Below, piece after piece: positions 50,437 through 58,864 of a stretch of DNA of 64,000 bases. The first letter of the stretch is position 1, and each line of letters starts with the position of its first letter. The DNA is from Kitasatospora sp. NBC_01250 (GTDB taxonomy: Bacteria > Actinomycetota > Actinomycetes > Streptomycetales > Streptomycetaceae): NCBI RefSeq assembly GCF_036226465.1, contig NZ_CP108476.1, positions 310,001-374,000 of the forward strand. Reading direction: 5' to 3'. The position numbers were made by a program, and so were the translations under genes. The notes under the pieces were generated by a model, which did no database searches, was not told the DNA's origin, and worked only from the letters and a program-made list of their open reading frames with translations.

Positions 50437-51699
50437 GTGGCGGCGCTGCGTGATCACGTGCTCTGGAGCAACCCGGACCTGCGCCGGTCCTTCCTCGGCA
50501 ACCTCACCTCCAACCTCGGCTCCGCGATCTCCGGCCTGGCCTTCCCGCTGCTGGTGCTGAGCCTGGGCGGCAGCGCGGTCCAGGCGGGCCTGGTGGCCAC
50601 CGTCTCGCTGGTCACCCGGCTCGGCTTCCGGCTGCCCGCCGGCGCCCTGGTCGACCGCTGGAACCGGCGGGTGGTGATGATGGCCACCGACCTGGTGCGC
50701 TGCGCCACGCTGGCGAGCATCCCGCTGGCCGCGCTCTGGTCCACCCCGCAGTACTGGCAGCTGCTGCTGGTCGCCGTGGTGGAGGGGCTGGCCTCCGCGC
50801 TGTTCGGACCCGCCAACTCGGTGCTCACCCGCGACGTCGTCAGCGAGGAGCAGCTCTCCCAGGCACTCGGCGCGGACCAGGCGATGCTGAACACGGTCTC
50901 GCTGGCCGGGCCCGCGCTCGGCGGCGTGCTGTTCGCCGTGGACCGGATGCTGCCGTTCGCCGTCGACGCCGTCAGCTACGCCGCCTCCGCGCTGCTGATC
51001 CTGCGCATCACCGTCCGCCCCGCGGCCGCGCCCGGCGCCGCGGAGCCCACGGAGCCGGCGGAGCGCGGCGCGACCGCGGGCCTGCGCTGGCTCGCGGCCC
51101 ACCGCGAGCTGCTGGTGGTCCTGTTCTACGCGGCCGTGGTCAACCTGGTCGCAGCCGCCGTCGACGTGGTGGTCATCCTGGAGCTGCGCGAACGCGGCGC
51201 CTCCGGCACCGTGATCGGGGCGGTCATCGCCTGCATCGGGGCCGGCGGGATCGTCGGCGCACTGTTCGCGCCGTGGCTGGTGCGGCGGCTGAGCATCCCG
51301 GCCATGGTGCTGGCCATCGGCGTGATCTGGACCGCCGAGCTGGCGGTGTTCACGGTGGCGTTCCAGCCGGTGCTGGTCGGGGCGCTGCTCGCCGTGATGA
51401 TGCTGCTCTCCCCGGCAGCCGGGGTGGCGGTCTTCCAGGCCCTGCTCGGCAAGACGCCGCGGCACCTGGTCGGCCGGGTCAGCGCGGCCACCAGCCTGTT
51501 GCTGAACGGCCTGGCCGCGCTCGGCCCGGTGGCGGCCGGCGCGGCGTACCAGGCGATCGGCGGCACCCGGACCTGGCTGGTGCTCGCCCTGCTGACCGGC
51601 GCGGCCACCTTGGGCGGCTGGCTGGCCCTGACGGCCACCAGGGCGCGAGCCGTCGCCGACAGCGCCGTTCTCGCCCACGCCGAGGGAGACCGCCCGTGA
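50437..51699 (+). CDS. MFS exporter (12-helix, enterobactin-exporter-like)
   Basis: A 420-residue membrane protein with about 12 hydrophobic helices. LVDRWNRRVVMMATDLVR is the motif A loop between helices 2 and 3, and the layout follows the EntS/MefE-like branch of MFS exporters. It probably exports the mature peptide. I use the GTG at 50437, preceded by AGGGGAGG; another GTG at 50419 overlaps the radical SAM stop. Its own stop overlaps the oligopeptidase start (GTGA). Confidence 0.9.
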   Translation: MAALRDHVLWSNPDLRRSFLGNLTSNLGSAISGLAFPLLVLSLGGSAVQAGLVATVSLVTRLGFRLPAGALVDRWNRRVVMMATDLVRCATLASIPLAALWSTPQYWQLLLVAVVEGLASALFGPANSVLTRDVVSEEQLSQALGADQAMLNTVSLAGPALGGVLFAVDRMLPFAVDAVSYAASALLILRITVRPAAAPGAAEPTEPAERGATAGLRWLAAHRELLVVLFYAAVVNLVAAAVDVVVILELRERGASGTVIGAVIACIGAGGIVGALFAPWLVRRLSIPAMVLAIGVIWTAELAVFTVAFQPVLVGALLAVMMLLSPAAGVAVFQALLGKTPRHLVGRVSAATSLLLNGLAALGPVAAGAAYQAIGGTRTWLVLALLTGAATLGGWLALTATRARAVADSAVLAHAEGDRP

Positions 51700-53777
51700 G
51701 CGACACCCGCGCCGCCGACCCACCCGCCCAGCAGCCGGGCCAGCCGGGCCAACCCGCGGATCCGTACCGCTGGCTGGAGAACGCCGACGATCCCGCGGTG
51801 CGCGAGTGGACCGAGAAGCAGGAGGCCGCCTATCGCGCCGCGGCCGACGGCTGGCGTTCGCGGGCGGGCGCGCGGGAGCGGCTGCGCGTCCTCCTCGACC
51901 GGGTCGGCACGCCCTCGGCGCCGCGGCCGGCCGGCGACCGGCTCTTCCTGGCCCGCTGCCGCCCCGGCGGCGAGCTGCCGGAGCTGGTGGTGGTCGAACC
52001 CGACGGCACCGAGCGGGTCCTGGTCGATCCGGCCCTGGTCGACCCGAGCGGCAGCACCACCCTGGAGGAGTTCGAACCCTCCTGGGACGGGCGGCTGCTC
52101 AGCTACCAACTGGCCCCCGGCGGCACCGAGAACGCCGTGCTCCTGGTGCTGGACGTCGACTCGGGCCGACTGCTCGACCCGCCGATCGACCGGGTCCGCC
52201 GCAGCACGGTCGCCTGGCTGCCCGACAGCAGCGGCTTCTACTACGTGCGCCGGCTGCGCGCCGAGGACCAGTACCACCGGCGGGTCCGGCTGCACCTTCT
52301 CGGCACCGATCCCGACACCGACCCGGTGGTGTTCGGTGCGGGCCGGGAGAGCACCCAGCACTACACCGTGCGGATCAGCCCCGACGGACGCCTGCTCGCC
52401 GTCAGCGCCGGTGCGGGCACCGCGCGCCGGCGCGACCTCTGGCTCGCCGACCTGACCGGCGCACCGCCCGAGGCGCCGCGCTGGCGCCCGGTGCAGCAGG
52501 ACCTGGACGCCCGCACGGTGCTGCGCCCGCGCCGCGGCCCCCTGTGCCACCTCGTCACCGACCTCGACGCCCCGCGCGGCCGGCTGGTCACCACCACCGC
52601 CGACCGGCCCACCCCCGACACCTGGCGGGACCTGATCCCGCAGGACCCGCACGCCGTGCTGGAGGACTTCGCCGTCCTCGACGGCGCCGACCTGGACCGC
52701 CCGCTGCTGCTGGTCGTCCGGACCCGGCACGCCGTCTCCGAGGCCACCGTCCACGACCTCGCCGACGGGCGCGAGCTCACCCGCCTGCCGCTCCCGCCCT
52801 GCAGCACGGTCGGCCGCCTGCGCGTCGCCGCCCAGGACGCGCACGAGGCCTGGTTCACCTGCACCGGCTTCGCCACCCCGACCACGGTGCTGCGCTACGA
52901 CGCACGGACGGGCGAGTTGACGCCGTGGCAGGAGCCCTCCGGCGCCGTCGCCGCTCCTTCCGCCGGCACCGCGGGCACCGCGGGCACCGTCACCGTCCAG
53001 ACCACCTTCACCTCCCGCGACGGCACCCCGGTGCGGATGTTCGTCCTCTCCCCCACCGGCGCCCCCGACCGCCCCCGCCCCACCCTGCTCACCGGCTACG
53101 GCGGCTTCGGCCAGTCGCTCACCCCCGTCTACTCCCCCGAGGCCCTCGCCTGGGTCCAGGCCGGCGGTGTCTACGCGGTGGCCAACCTGCGCGGCGGCGG
53201 CGAGGAGGGCGAGGAGTGGCACCGCGCCGGAACCCTCGACCGCAAGCAGAACACCTTCGACGACTTCCACGCCGCCGCCGACCACCTGGTCGACGCCGGC
53301 TGGACCACCCCCGAGCGCCTCGGCCTCTGGGGCTCCTCCAACGGCGGCCTGCTGGTGGGCGCCGCGCTCACCCAGCGCCCGGCGGGCTGCGCGGCGGCGG
53401 CCTGCGTGGCGCCGCTGCTGGACATGGCCCGCTACGAGCTCTCCGGACTCGGGCCCAGCTGGGTCGGCGAGTACGGCAGCGCGGCCGACCCCGGGCAACT
53501 CGCCGCCCTGCTCTCCTACTCCCCCTACCACCACGTCCGCCCCGACACCGCCTACCCCGCCGTCCTGCTCGCCGTCTTCGACGGCGACAGCCGGGTCGAC
53601 CCCCTGCACGCCCGCAAGATGTGCGCGGCCCTGCAACACGCCACCACCAGCGCCCGCCCCGTCCTGCTCCGCCTCGAACGCGGCACCGGCCACGGCGCCC
53701 GCTCCACCTCCCGCCTGGCCGACCTCTACGCGGACCTGCTCGCCTTCTTCGCGGAGCAACTGGGGCTGCCGCTGTAG
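51696..53777 (+). CDS. Prolyl oligopeptidase family (S9A) serine peptidase
   Basis: A 693-residue S9A peptidase: an N-terminal D-P-Y-R-W-L-E ... D-P-x-V-R-x-W segment, a seven-bladed propeller (about 75-420) and the C-terminal alpha/beta hydrolase domain. The nucleophile is S548 in GSSNGG, the acid in FDGDSRVDP and the histidine in GTGHGARS. Cytosolic, no signal. S9A enzymes cut after proline in short peptides and, in some RiPP pathways (omphalotin, amanitin), release or cyclise the core. The proline-rich TPAGP leader of precursor B makes it a possible substrate. GTG overlaps the exporter stop. Confidence 0.92.
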   Translation: MSDTRAADPPAQQPGQPGQPADPYRWLENADDPAVREWTEKQEAAYRAAADGWRSRAGARERLRVLLDRVGTPSAPRPAGDRLFLARCRPGGELPELVVVEPDGTERVLVDPALVDPSGSTTLEEFEPSWDGRLLSYQLAPGGTENAVLLVLDVDSGRLLDPPIDRVRRSTVAWLPDSSGFYYVRRLRAEDQYHRRVRLHLLGTDPDTDPVVFGAGRESTQHYTVRISPDGRLLAVSAGAGTARRRDLWLADLTGAPPEAPRWRPVQQDLDARTVLRPRRGPLCHLVTDLDAPRGRLVTTTADRPTPDTWRDLIPQDPHAVLEDFAVLDGADLDRPLLLVVRTRHAVSEATVHDLADGRELTRLPLPPCSTVGRLRVAAQDAHEAWFTCTGFATPTTVLRYDARTGELTPWQEPSGAVAAPSAGTAGTAGTVTVQTTFTSRDGTPVRMFVLSPTGAPDRPRPTLLTGYGGFGQSLTPVYSPEALAWVQAGGVYAVANLRGGGEEGEEWHRAGTLDRKQNTFDDFHAAADHLVDAGWTTPERLGLWGSSNGGLLVGAALTQRPAGCAAAACVAPLLDMARYELSGLGPSWVGEYGSAADPGQLAALLSYSPYHHVRPDTAYPAVLLAVFDGDSRVDPLHARKMCAALQHATTSARPVLLRLERGTGHGARSTSRLADLYADLLAFFAEQLGLPL

Positions 53778-53860
53778 GGGCCGTGCGGTGAGGGTCAGTT
53801 GATCACCAGGATTCCCGGTTTCGCAGCGCGGTGACGACCACTCCCCTAGGGTCGACGCTT

Positions 53861-54820
53861 ATGGTTGATCTCTACCCTCCGACGAGTCCCTACGACACTG
53901 GCTTCCTCGACGCCGGGGACGGCAACCGCATCTACTACGAGCAGCTCGGCAACCCCGACGGCAAGCCCGCCCTGAACGTCCACGGCGGCCCGGGGTCGGG
54001 CGCGCCGCAGCGGCCGACGAGGGCCTGGGACCCCGAGCGCTACCGCCTGATCCGCTTCGACCAGCGCAACTGCGGTCGCAGCACCCCGCACGCCGGCGAC
54101 CCGGCGGCGGACATGAGTCTGAACACCACGCAGCACCTGATCGACGACATGGAGCGGCTGCGCGAGCACCTCGGCATCGAGAAGTGGCTGCTCTGCGGCG
54201 GCTCCTGGGGCTCGACACTCGTGCTGGCCTATGCACAGCAGCACCCCGAGCGAGTCAGCGAGATCGTCGTCTCAGCGGTGATGATCGCCGACCGCTCCGG
54301 GGTCGACTGGCTCTACCGGGGCGCCGGGCGGTTCCATCCCGAGGCGTGGGACCGCTTCCGCGACGGCGTTCCCGAGGATGAGCGGGACGGCGACCTGCCG
54401 GCGGCGTACGCGCGGCTGATGGAGAACCCTGACCGGGCCGTTCGGGAGAAGGCCGCAGCCACCTGGCTCGCCTGGGAGGACGCGGTCATCTCGACCGAGC
54501 CCAACGGCGTGTCCGGCCTGTACAGCGATCGCGAGGTCGACGCGCAGATCGCGTTCGTCCGGATCTGCGCCAACATCCTCGGCAACAACGCATGGCTGGA
54601 GGACGGTCAACTGCTGCGCAACGCCCACAAGCTGGCCGGGATCCCCGGGGTGATGGTCCACGGCCGACATGACATGAGCTGCCCGGTCCAGGCGCCGTGG
54701 GAGCTGGCGAAGGCGTGGCCGGATTCGCGACTGCACATCATCGAGGACTGCGGGCACGCCGGAAGCCAGGCGATGCACCAGGCGTCCCGGACGGCCATCG
54801 AGGAGTTCAAGAACCGGTGA
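53861..54820 (+). CDS. pip: Proline iminopeptidase (prolyl aminopeptidase, S33)
   Basis: A 319-residue alpha/beta hydrolase with the S33 signature: HGGPGSG oxyanion motif (about residues 45-51), DQRNCGRS (about 66-73), nucleophile GGSWGS (about 112-117), Asp in VHGRHD and His in DCGHAG. It removes N-terminal proline from peptides. A TAGGGT -10 box (53847-53852) lies 8 nt before the ATG at 53861, so it has its own, probably leaderless promoter and is not strictly part of the upstream operon. It may nevertheless finish the products of the adjacent prolyl oligopeptidase. Confidence 0.92.
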   Translation: MVDLYPPTSPYDTGFLDAGDGNRIYYEQLGNPDGKPALNVHGGPGSGAPQRPTRAWDPERYRLIRFDQRNCGRSTPHAGDPAADMSLNTTQHLIDDMERLREHLGIEKWLLCGGSWGSTLVLAYAQQHPERVSEIVVSAVMIADRSGVDWLYRGAGRFHPEAWDRFRDGVPEDERDGDLPAAYARLMENPDRAVREKAAATWLAWEDAVISTEPNGVSGLYSDREVDAQIAFVRICANILGNNAWLEDGQLLRNAHKLAGIPGVMVHGRHDMSCPVQAPWELAKAWPDSRLHIIEDCGHAGSQAMHQASRTAIEEFKNR

Positions 54821-54875
54821 CGGCCTGATCGTGCCGCCACCGTCACCCGACCGGACCCACTGGATTCCTCTCCGC

Positions 54876-54906
54876 TTGACGCATGCCGATATGGGCATAT
54901 GATCGG
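54876..54906 (+). promoter_or_regulatory. Promoter and operator of the ArsR-type operon
   Basis: -35 TTGACG (54876-54881), 16-bp spacer, -10 TATGAT (54898-54903). The spacer and -10 are covered by nested inverted repeats: ATATG-GG-CATAT (54889-54900) inside CCGAT...ATCGG (54886-54906). The ATG at 54911 lies 7 nt after the -10 box, so the transcript is leaderless. ArsR autoregulation is the obvious reading. Confidence 0.65.
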
Positions 54907-54910
54907 TGCT

Positions 54911-55252
54911 ATGGCACGAGCAGCGACGACATCGGACGTCTTCAACGCGATCGCCGAGCCGCAGCGCCGGGAGATCCTGGCGCTGCTGCGGGCGGGCGAG
55001 CGGCCGGTGACCGAGCTGGCTCAGGAGCTGGGGATGACCCAGCCGCGGGCGTCCAAACACCTGCGGGTGCTCCGGGAGGTCGGGCTGGTGCGGGACCGCA
55101 AGGCGGGCAAGCAGCGCCTCTACGGCCTGGACGCCCGTGGGCTGCGACCGGTCCACGACTGGGCCGGCGGGTTCGAGCGGTTCTGGAACGAGAGCTTCGA
55201 CCGGCTGGACAGCTACGTGCAGGACCTCAAGCAGACACGGCAGGAGGAATGA
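54911..55252 (+). CDS. ArsR/SmtB-family regulator
   Basis: A 113-residue winged-helix repressor: DVFNAIAEPQRREILALLRAGERP (the family N-terminus), the recognition helix MTQPRASKHLRVLREVGLV and the wing KAGKQRLYGLD. There are no metal-binding cysteines, as in the subgroup that controls SRPBCC (AHSA1) genes. It is followed 3 bp later by exactly such a gene. The ATG at 54911, set by the leaderless promoter, is preferred over the in-frame ATG at 54899, which lies inside the -10 region. Confidence 0.92.
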   Translation: MARAATTSDVFNAIAEPQRREILALLRAGERPVTELAQELGMTQPRASKHLRVLREVGLVRDRKAGKQRLYGLDARGLRPVHDWAGGFERFWNESFDRLDSYVQDLKQTRQEE

Positions 55253-55255
55253 CCG

Positions 55256-55762
55256 ATGGCAGGGGCAAGCCAGGAAACGCGGGCGGAGCCGGCGACGGCG
55301 GACCGGGAGATCGTGGTCTCCCGGGTCGTCGACGCCCCACGGGAGCTGGTGTTCGAGGCGTTCACCGAGGTCCGGCACCTCTCGCAGTGGTGGGGTCCGC
55401 AGGGGTTCACCACCACCACGCGGTCCTTCGAGTTCCGCGAGGGCGGGGAGTGGGTCTTCGTGCTGCACGGGCCGGACGGAACCGACTACTCCGAGTGGAT
55501 CCGCTGGCAGCGGATCGCCCCGCCGGAGCGGATCGTGCTGCTGCACGGTGAGTCCTGCGACGACCCGAACGCCTTCGAGTCGGTCCTGACCTTCGCACCG
55601 GACGGCGCGGCGACCCGGATCGAGATGCGCACGCTGTTCCCCACCAAGGAACTGCGCGACGAGGCGGTCGAGAAGTACCACGCCGTCGAGGGCGGTCGGC
55701 AGACCCTGGGCAACCTGGCTGCCTACGTCACCGAGACCCTCCGGAAGGGAGCTGAGCGCTGA
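55256..55762 (+). CDS. SRPBCC / AHSA1-family protein
   Basis: A 168-residue START-like (SRPBCC) protein of the activator-of-Hsp90 homologue type: VVSRVVDAPRELVFEAFTEVRHLSQWWGP at the start, then F-E-F-R-E-G-G-E-W-x-F and E-R-I-V-L-L-H. The fold binds hydrophobic ligands; the function of ArsR-linked members is unknown. It starts 3 bp after the ArsR stop and overlaps the next ATG by one base (TGATG), so the three genes form one operon. Confidence 0.9.
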   Translation: MAGASQETRAEPATADREIVVSRVVDAPRELVFEAFTEVRHLSQWWGPQGFTTTTRSFEFREGGEWVFVLHGPDGTDYSEWIRWQRIAPPERIVLLHGESCDDPNAFESVLTFAPDGAATRIEMRTLFPTKELRDEAVEKYHAVEGGRQTLGNLAAYVTETLRKGAER

Positions 55763-56466
55763 TGGCCGGCAAGGTGTTCTTCAGCGTGTCGATGTCGCTG
55801 GACGGGTTCATCGCCCCCGAGTCCCCGTCCGTCGCGAACTTCTTCGCGCCCGAGAAGCAGGACGACCCGCAGGTCCGGCGCTGGATGGCACAGTGGATGG
55901 AACTGCAGCAGTGGATCTTCCCGCAGCGGTTCTTCCGGGAGAACCTGCGGCTCGGCGAGGGCGGCGAGGAAGGACTCGACAACGACATCGCGCGGCAGAC
56001 GTACGAGCGCACCGGCGCGAGCGTCATGGGCAAGCGCATGTTCGACCTCGGCGAGCAGTCGTGGCCGGAGGAGGCGCCCTTCCACACCCCGGTGTTCGTC
56101 GTGACGCACACCGAGCGCGACCCGTGGGTGCGGCCCGGCGGCACCACCTTCCACTTCGTCAACGACGGCATCGAGCACGCCCTGGAGCAGGCCCGCGAGG
56201 CCGCCGGCGAGCGCGACGTGCGCATCGCCGGCGGCGGCGCGGCGATCCTGGAGCACCTGAACGCCGGCCTGGTCGACGAGTTCTCGATCACCCTGTCACC
56301 CGTGCTGTTCGGCTCCGGAACCCGCCTGTTCGAGGGCGTGGACGCGTCCAGGATCGCGCTGGAGCCGATCCGTTCGGAGCCGTCGCCGCGGGTGACACAC
56401 CTGACCTACGCCGTGCGCCCACGCTGGGCCGTGTCTCACAATTCCCGCCAGGCGCGCGAATTGTGA
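55762..56466 (+). CDS. Dihydrofolate reductase-like (RibD C-terminal fold) protein with an altered C-terminus
   Basis: A 234-residue RibD/DHFR-fold protein: VFFSVSMSLDGFIA at the N-terminus, GASVMGKRMFD, DVRIAGGGAAILEHLNAGLVDEFSITLSPVLFGSGTRLFE near the end. It is the usual third partner of ArsR and AHSA1 genes; physiological substrate unknown. The last 18 or so residues (PRWAVSHNSRQAREL) are encoded by the 21-bp palindrome at 56424-56478, so the normal C-terminus, expected soon after V-T-H-L-T-Y, seems to have been extended by an inserted sequence. Confidence 0.88.
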   Translation: MAGKVFFSVSMSLDGFIAPESPSVANFFAPEKQDDPQVRRWMAQWMELQQWIFPQRFFRENLRLGEGGEEGLDNDIARQTYERTGASVMGKRMFDLGEQSWPEEAPFHTPVFVVTHTERDPWVRPGGTTFHFVNDGIEHALEQAREAAGERDVRIAGGGAAILEHLNAGLVDEFSITLSPVLFGSGTRLFEGVDASRIALEPIRSEPSPRVTHLTYAVRPRWAVSHNSRQAREL

Positions 56467-56478
56467 GACACGGCCCAG
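56424..56478. repeat. Perfect 21-bp inverted repeat between convergent genes
   Basis: 56424-56444 (CTGGGCCGTGTCTCACAATT then C) pairs perfectly with 56458-56478; the loop is 13 nt. It overlaps the 3' end of the DHFR-like gene and lies between it and the convergent sigma-factor gene, so it can act as a bidirectional terminator. The sequence also looks like two insertion-sequence ends facing each other, a possible transposition scar or mini-element. Confidence 0.8.
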
Positions 56479-56534
56479 CACGCCTGCCCGGCGGATCCTG
56501 CCGGAGATGTGCCTGCCGTGCTGCACCGGGGCGG

Positions 56535-57746
56535 TCACCCGGGTGCTTCGCCGAGCCGGTCGCGCCGGGCGATCAGGTAGGCGTGTTCCGCCTGGTTGTC
56601 GGTGAGCCGGGCTGCGGCCTCGAAGGCCTGCCGGGCCTCGCCTCCCCGCCCGAGGCGGGCGAGGAGGTCGCCGCGGATCGCGTGGAACAGGTGGGAGGTG
56701 CCGTGGTCCAGGTCGTCCACCAGCCGCAGTGCCGCCGCGGGACCCTCGACCTCGGCGAGGGCGACCGCGCGGTTGAGGGCGACCATCGGACCGGGGTCGA
56801 GCCGCGCGAGGTGGTCGTAGAGCGCGAGGATCTGCGTCCAGTCGGTGACCGGGTCGGTGTGCACGGCGTTGATCGCGGCGAGCAACTGGTAGCGGCCGGG
56901 CCGGTTTCGGCGCAGGCAGGCGCGGACGATCGCCCTGCCCTCGGCGATCAGGCCGGCGTCCCACCGCGAGCGGTCCTGGTCGGCGAGCCGCACCAGAGCG
57001 CCGTCGGCGTCGGTGCGCGCGGGGCGACGCGCCTCGGTCAGCAGCATCAGCCCGAGCAGTCCCGCGGCCTCCGGCTCGTCCGGCATCAGCTCGACCAGCA
57101 GCCGGGCGAGCCGGATCGCTTCGATGCACAGGTCGCCGCGGGCGAGCTCTGCGCCGGAGGTGGCGACGTAGCCCTCGTTGAAGATCAGGTAGAGCACCGC
57201 GAGCACCGCGTCGAGCCGTTCGGGCAGGTCGGCCTCGTACGGCACCCGGTAGGGGATGTGCGCGTCGCGGATCTTCGCCTTCGCCCGCACGAGCCGCTGC
57301 GCCATCGTGGCTTCGGACACGAAGAAGGCGCGGGCGGTCTCGGCCGTGGTGAGCCCGCCGAGCAGCCGCAGGGTGAGCGCCACCTGGGCGGGGCGGGCCA
57401 GCGCGGGGTGGCAGCAGGTGAACACGAGCCGCAGCCGGTCGTCGGGCACGGCGCCCCCTTCGACGGGTTCGGCCGCCGGGGTGCCGATACGTGCGGCCTC
57501 GGCGTACTTGTGCGCGCGAACGGCTTCGCGGCGCAGGTGGTCGATGGCCCGGTTGCGGGCGGTGGTGATGATCCAGCCGGCCGGGCTGGGCGGGGCGCCG
57601 TCGACCGGCCACTTGAGCAGCGCGGTCGCGAAGGCGTCGGCCACCGCGTCCTCGGCCAGGTCGATGTCGCCGAGCCCGCGCACGAGGACGGAGACGGCTC
57701 TGCCGTACTCGGCGCGGAAGACGGCCGCGATCTGTTGGGGCGTCAT
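56535..57746 (-). CDS. ECF sigma factor, ECF42-like, with C-terminal TPR-like extension (second copy)
   Basis: A 403-residue sigma factor of the same type as 32374-33519: region 2 in [26 protein letters not shown] (about residues 22-47), the region 2-4 linker with [16 protein letters not shown], region 4 in [34 protein letters not shown] (about 117-150), and a long helical extension ([33 protein letters not shown]). The upstream YCII gene ends 11 bp before the ATG. It converges with the DHFR-like gene. Confidence 0.92.
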   Translation of the reverse strand: MTPQQIAAVFRAEYGRAVSVLVRGLGDIDLAEDAVADAFATALLKWPVDGAPPSPAGWIITTARNRAIDHLRREAVRAHKYAEAARIGTPAAEPVEGGAVPDDRLRLVFTCCHPALARPAQVALTLRLLGGLTTAETARAFFVSEATMAQRLVRAKAKIRDAHIPYRVPYEADLPERLDAVLAVLYLIFNEGYVATSGAELARGDLCIEAIRLARLLVELMPDEPEAAGLLGLMLLTEARRPARTDADGALVRLADQDRSRWDAGLIAEGRAIVRACLRRNRPGRYQLLAAINAVHTDPVTDWTQILALYDHLARLDPGPMVALNRAVALAEVEGPAAALRLVDDLDHGTSHLFHAIRGDLLARLGRGGEARQAFEAAARLTDNQAEHAYLIARRDRLGEAPG

Positions 57747-57757
57747 CGGACTGCGGC

Positions 57758-58102
57758 TCAAAACGGTTCGACGTCCTGGAACGGGCGGACCTCGATCGGC
57801 AGCGTCGTGGCGGCTGCCGCCTTGCGGCCCCAGGAGAGCGCCGCGTCCAGATCGGGCGCGGTGATCACCCAGATGCCGCCGATGCACTCCTTGCCCTCGA
57901 CGTACGGACCATCGGTCATCATGCCGTCGGCCCGCACCACCGTGGCGGTGCCGGGCGCGTGCAGGCCGCCGGTGAACACCCACGAGCCGCTCTCGCGCAG
58001 CTCCTCGTTCAGCCGGTGCAGGTCGGCGGTGATCCGGGCCATGGTCTCGGCGTCGGGCGCCGGGCCGTCCGGCTGGTAGATCGAGAGCAGGTACTGCGGC
58101 AT
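57758..58102 (-). CDS. YCII/DGPF-family protein, partner of the second ECF42-like sigma factor
   Basis: A 114-residue ferredoxin-fold protein: [14 protein letters not shown], a central [13 protein letters not shown] and [20 protein letters not shown], with DGPY in the DGPF position, then IEVRPF. It lies 11 bp upstream of the sigma-factor gene and 10 bp downstream of a DHFR-like gene on the same strand, so the three are probably one operon. Confidence 0.92.
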   Translation of the reverse strand: MPQYLLSIYQPDGPAPDAETMARITADLHRLNEELRESGSWVFTGGLHAPGTATVVRADGMMTDGPYVEGKECIGGIWVITAPDLDAALSWGRKAAAATTLPIEVRPFQDVEPF

Positions 58103-58112
58103 GGTCCCTCCC

Positions 58113-58697
58113 TTATCGGCGGGTGTAGCGGGCGATGATCACGCCCGTGGTGGTGGGGACGGAGTCGGTGAGCTCGAACTCGGTCAGCGGCGCGGGGCCC
58201 TCGAACAGGCGCGTGCCGCCGCCCAGGGTCAGCGGGTGGATCAGCAGCTGGTAGTGGTCGATCAGGCCGGCGGCGTGCAGGGCGTGGACCAGCGAGGCGC
58301 TGCCGATGATCGACAGGTCGTTGCCGGGCCGGGTTTTGAGGTCGGCCACCGTCTCGGCGGCCTCCCCGCTCAGCAGGATCGAGTTCTGCCAGGCGTCGGC
58401 GTCCTCGAGGGTCCGGGACACGACGTACTTCGTGGCGGCGTTCATGTGCGCGGTGAACGGGTTGCCGTCGGTCGCGCCCGCCCACACGGTGATGAAGTCC
58501 TGCCAGGTCCGGTGGCCGAAGAGCATGTCGCCGGGCCTGGCCATGCTCTGGCTCATCTCCCGGCCCATGACCTGGTCGTTGTACGGCCCGCCCCAGCCCC
58601 CGTGGGCGAATCCGCCGCGGGTGTCCTCATCCGCGCGTCCGAGGCCCTGGACCACCCCATCGAGGGTGACCGACATCGTGGCCGTGACAGACCGCAT
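58113..58697 (-). CDS. Dihydrofolate reductase-like (RibD C-terminal fold) protein
   Basis: A 194-residue protein with SVTLDGVVQ at the N-terminus, MLFGHRTWQDF, KYVVSRTLEDADAW, DLSIIGSASLVHALHAAGLIDHYQLLIHPLTLGGGTRLFEG and a final I-I-A-R-Y strand. This is the usual stand-alone RibD-C/DHFR-fold oxidoreductase of actinomycetes. GGAGCAGG precedes the ATG. It is first in a run of three minus-strand genes with the YCII protein and the ECF sigma factor. Confidence 0.9.
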   Translation of the reverse strand: MRSVTATMSVTLDGVVQGLGRADEDTRGGFAHGGWGGPYNDQVMGREMSQSMARPGDMLFGHRTWQDFITVWAGATDGNPFTAHMNAATKYVVSRTLEDADAWQNSILLSGEAAETVADLKTRPGNDLSIIGSASLVHALHAAGLIDHYQLLIHPLTLGGGTRLFEGPAPLTEFELTDSVPTTTGVIIARYTRR

Positions 58698-58864
58698 GAC
58701 CTGCTCCTTCCATCCGCGGACCGCTCCTGTGCGGCTCGACTCACCCTCTGGACGAACAGCCCTCGGCGAAATCGACACCAGCCACGACACCAGATTCGCG
58801 GTTGCCGCGGCGGAAGCGGCGCAAGCGGCACGGACGCTGCGGCAGGCGCGCCGCGGCTGCCGGG

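Noticed and set aside
51126..53759. An 877-codon open frame on the minus strand
   Set aside because: It is antisense to the exporter and prolyl oligopeptidase genes, which have complete motifs on the plus strand.
53861..54820. Proline iminopeptidase as a member of the radical SAM operon
   Set aside because: It has its own -10 box just before the ATG and an 83-bp gap, and no SARP-type repeats. Functional cooperation is kept only as a hypothesis.
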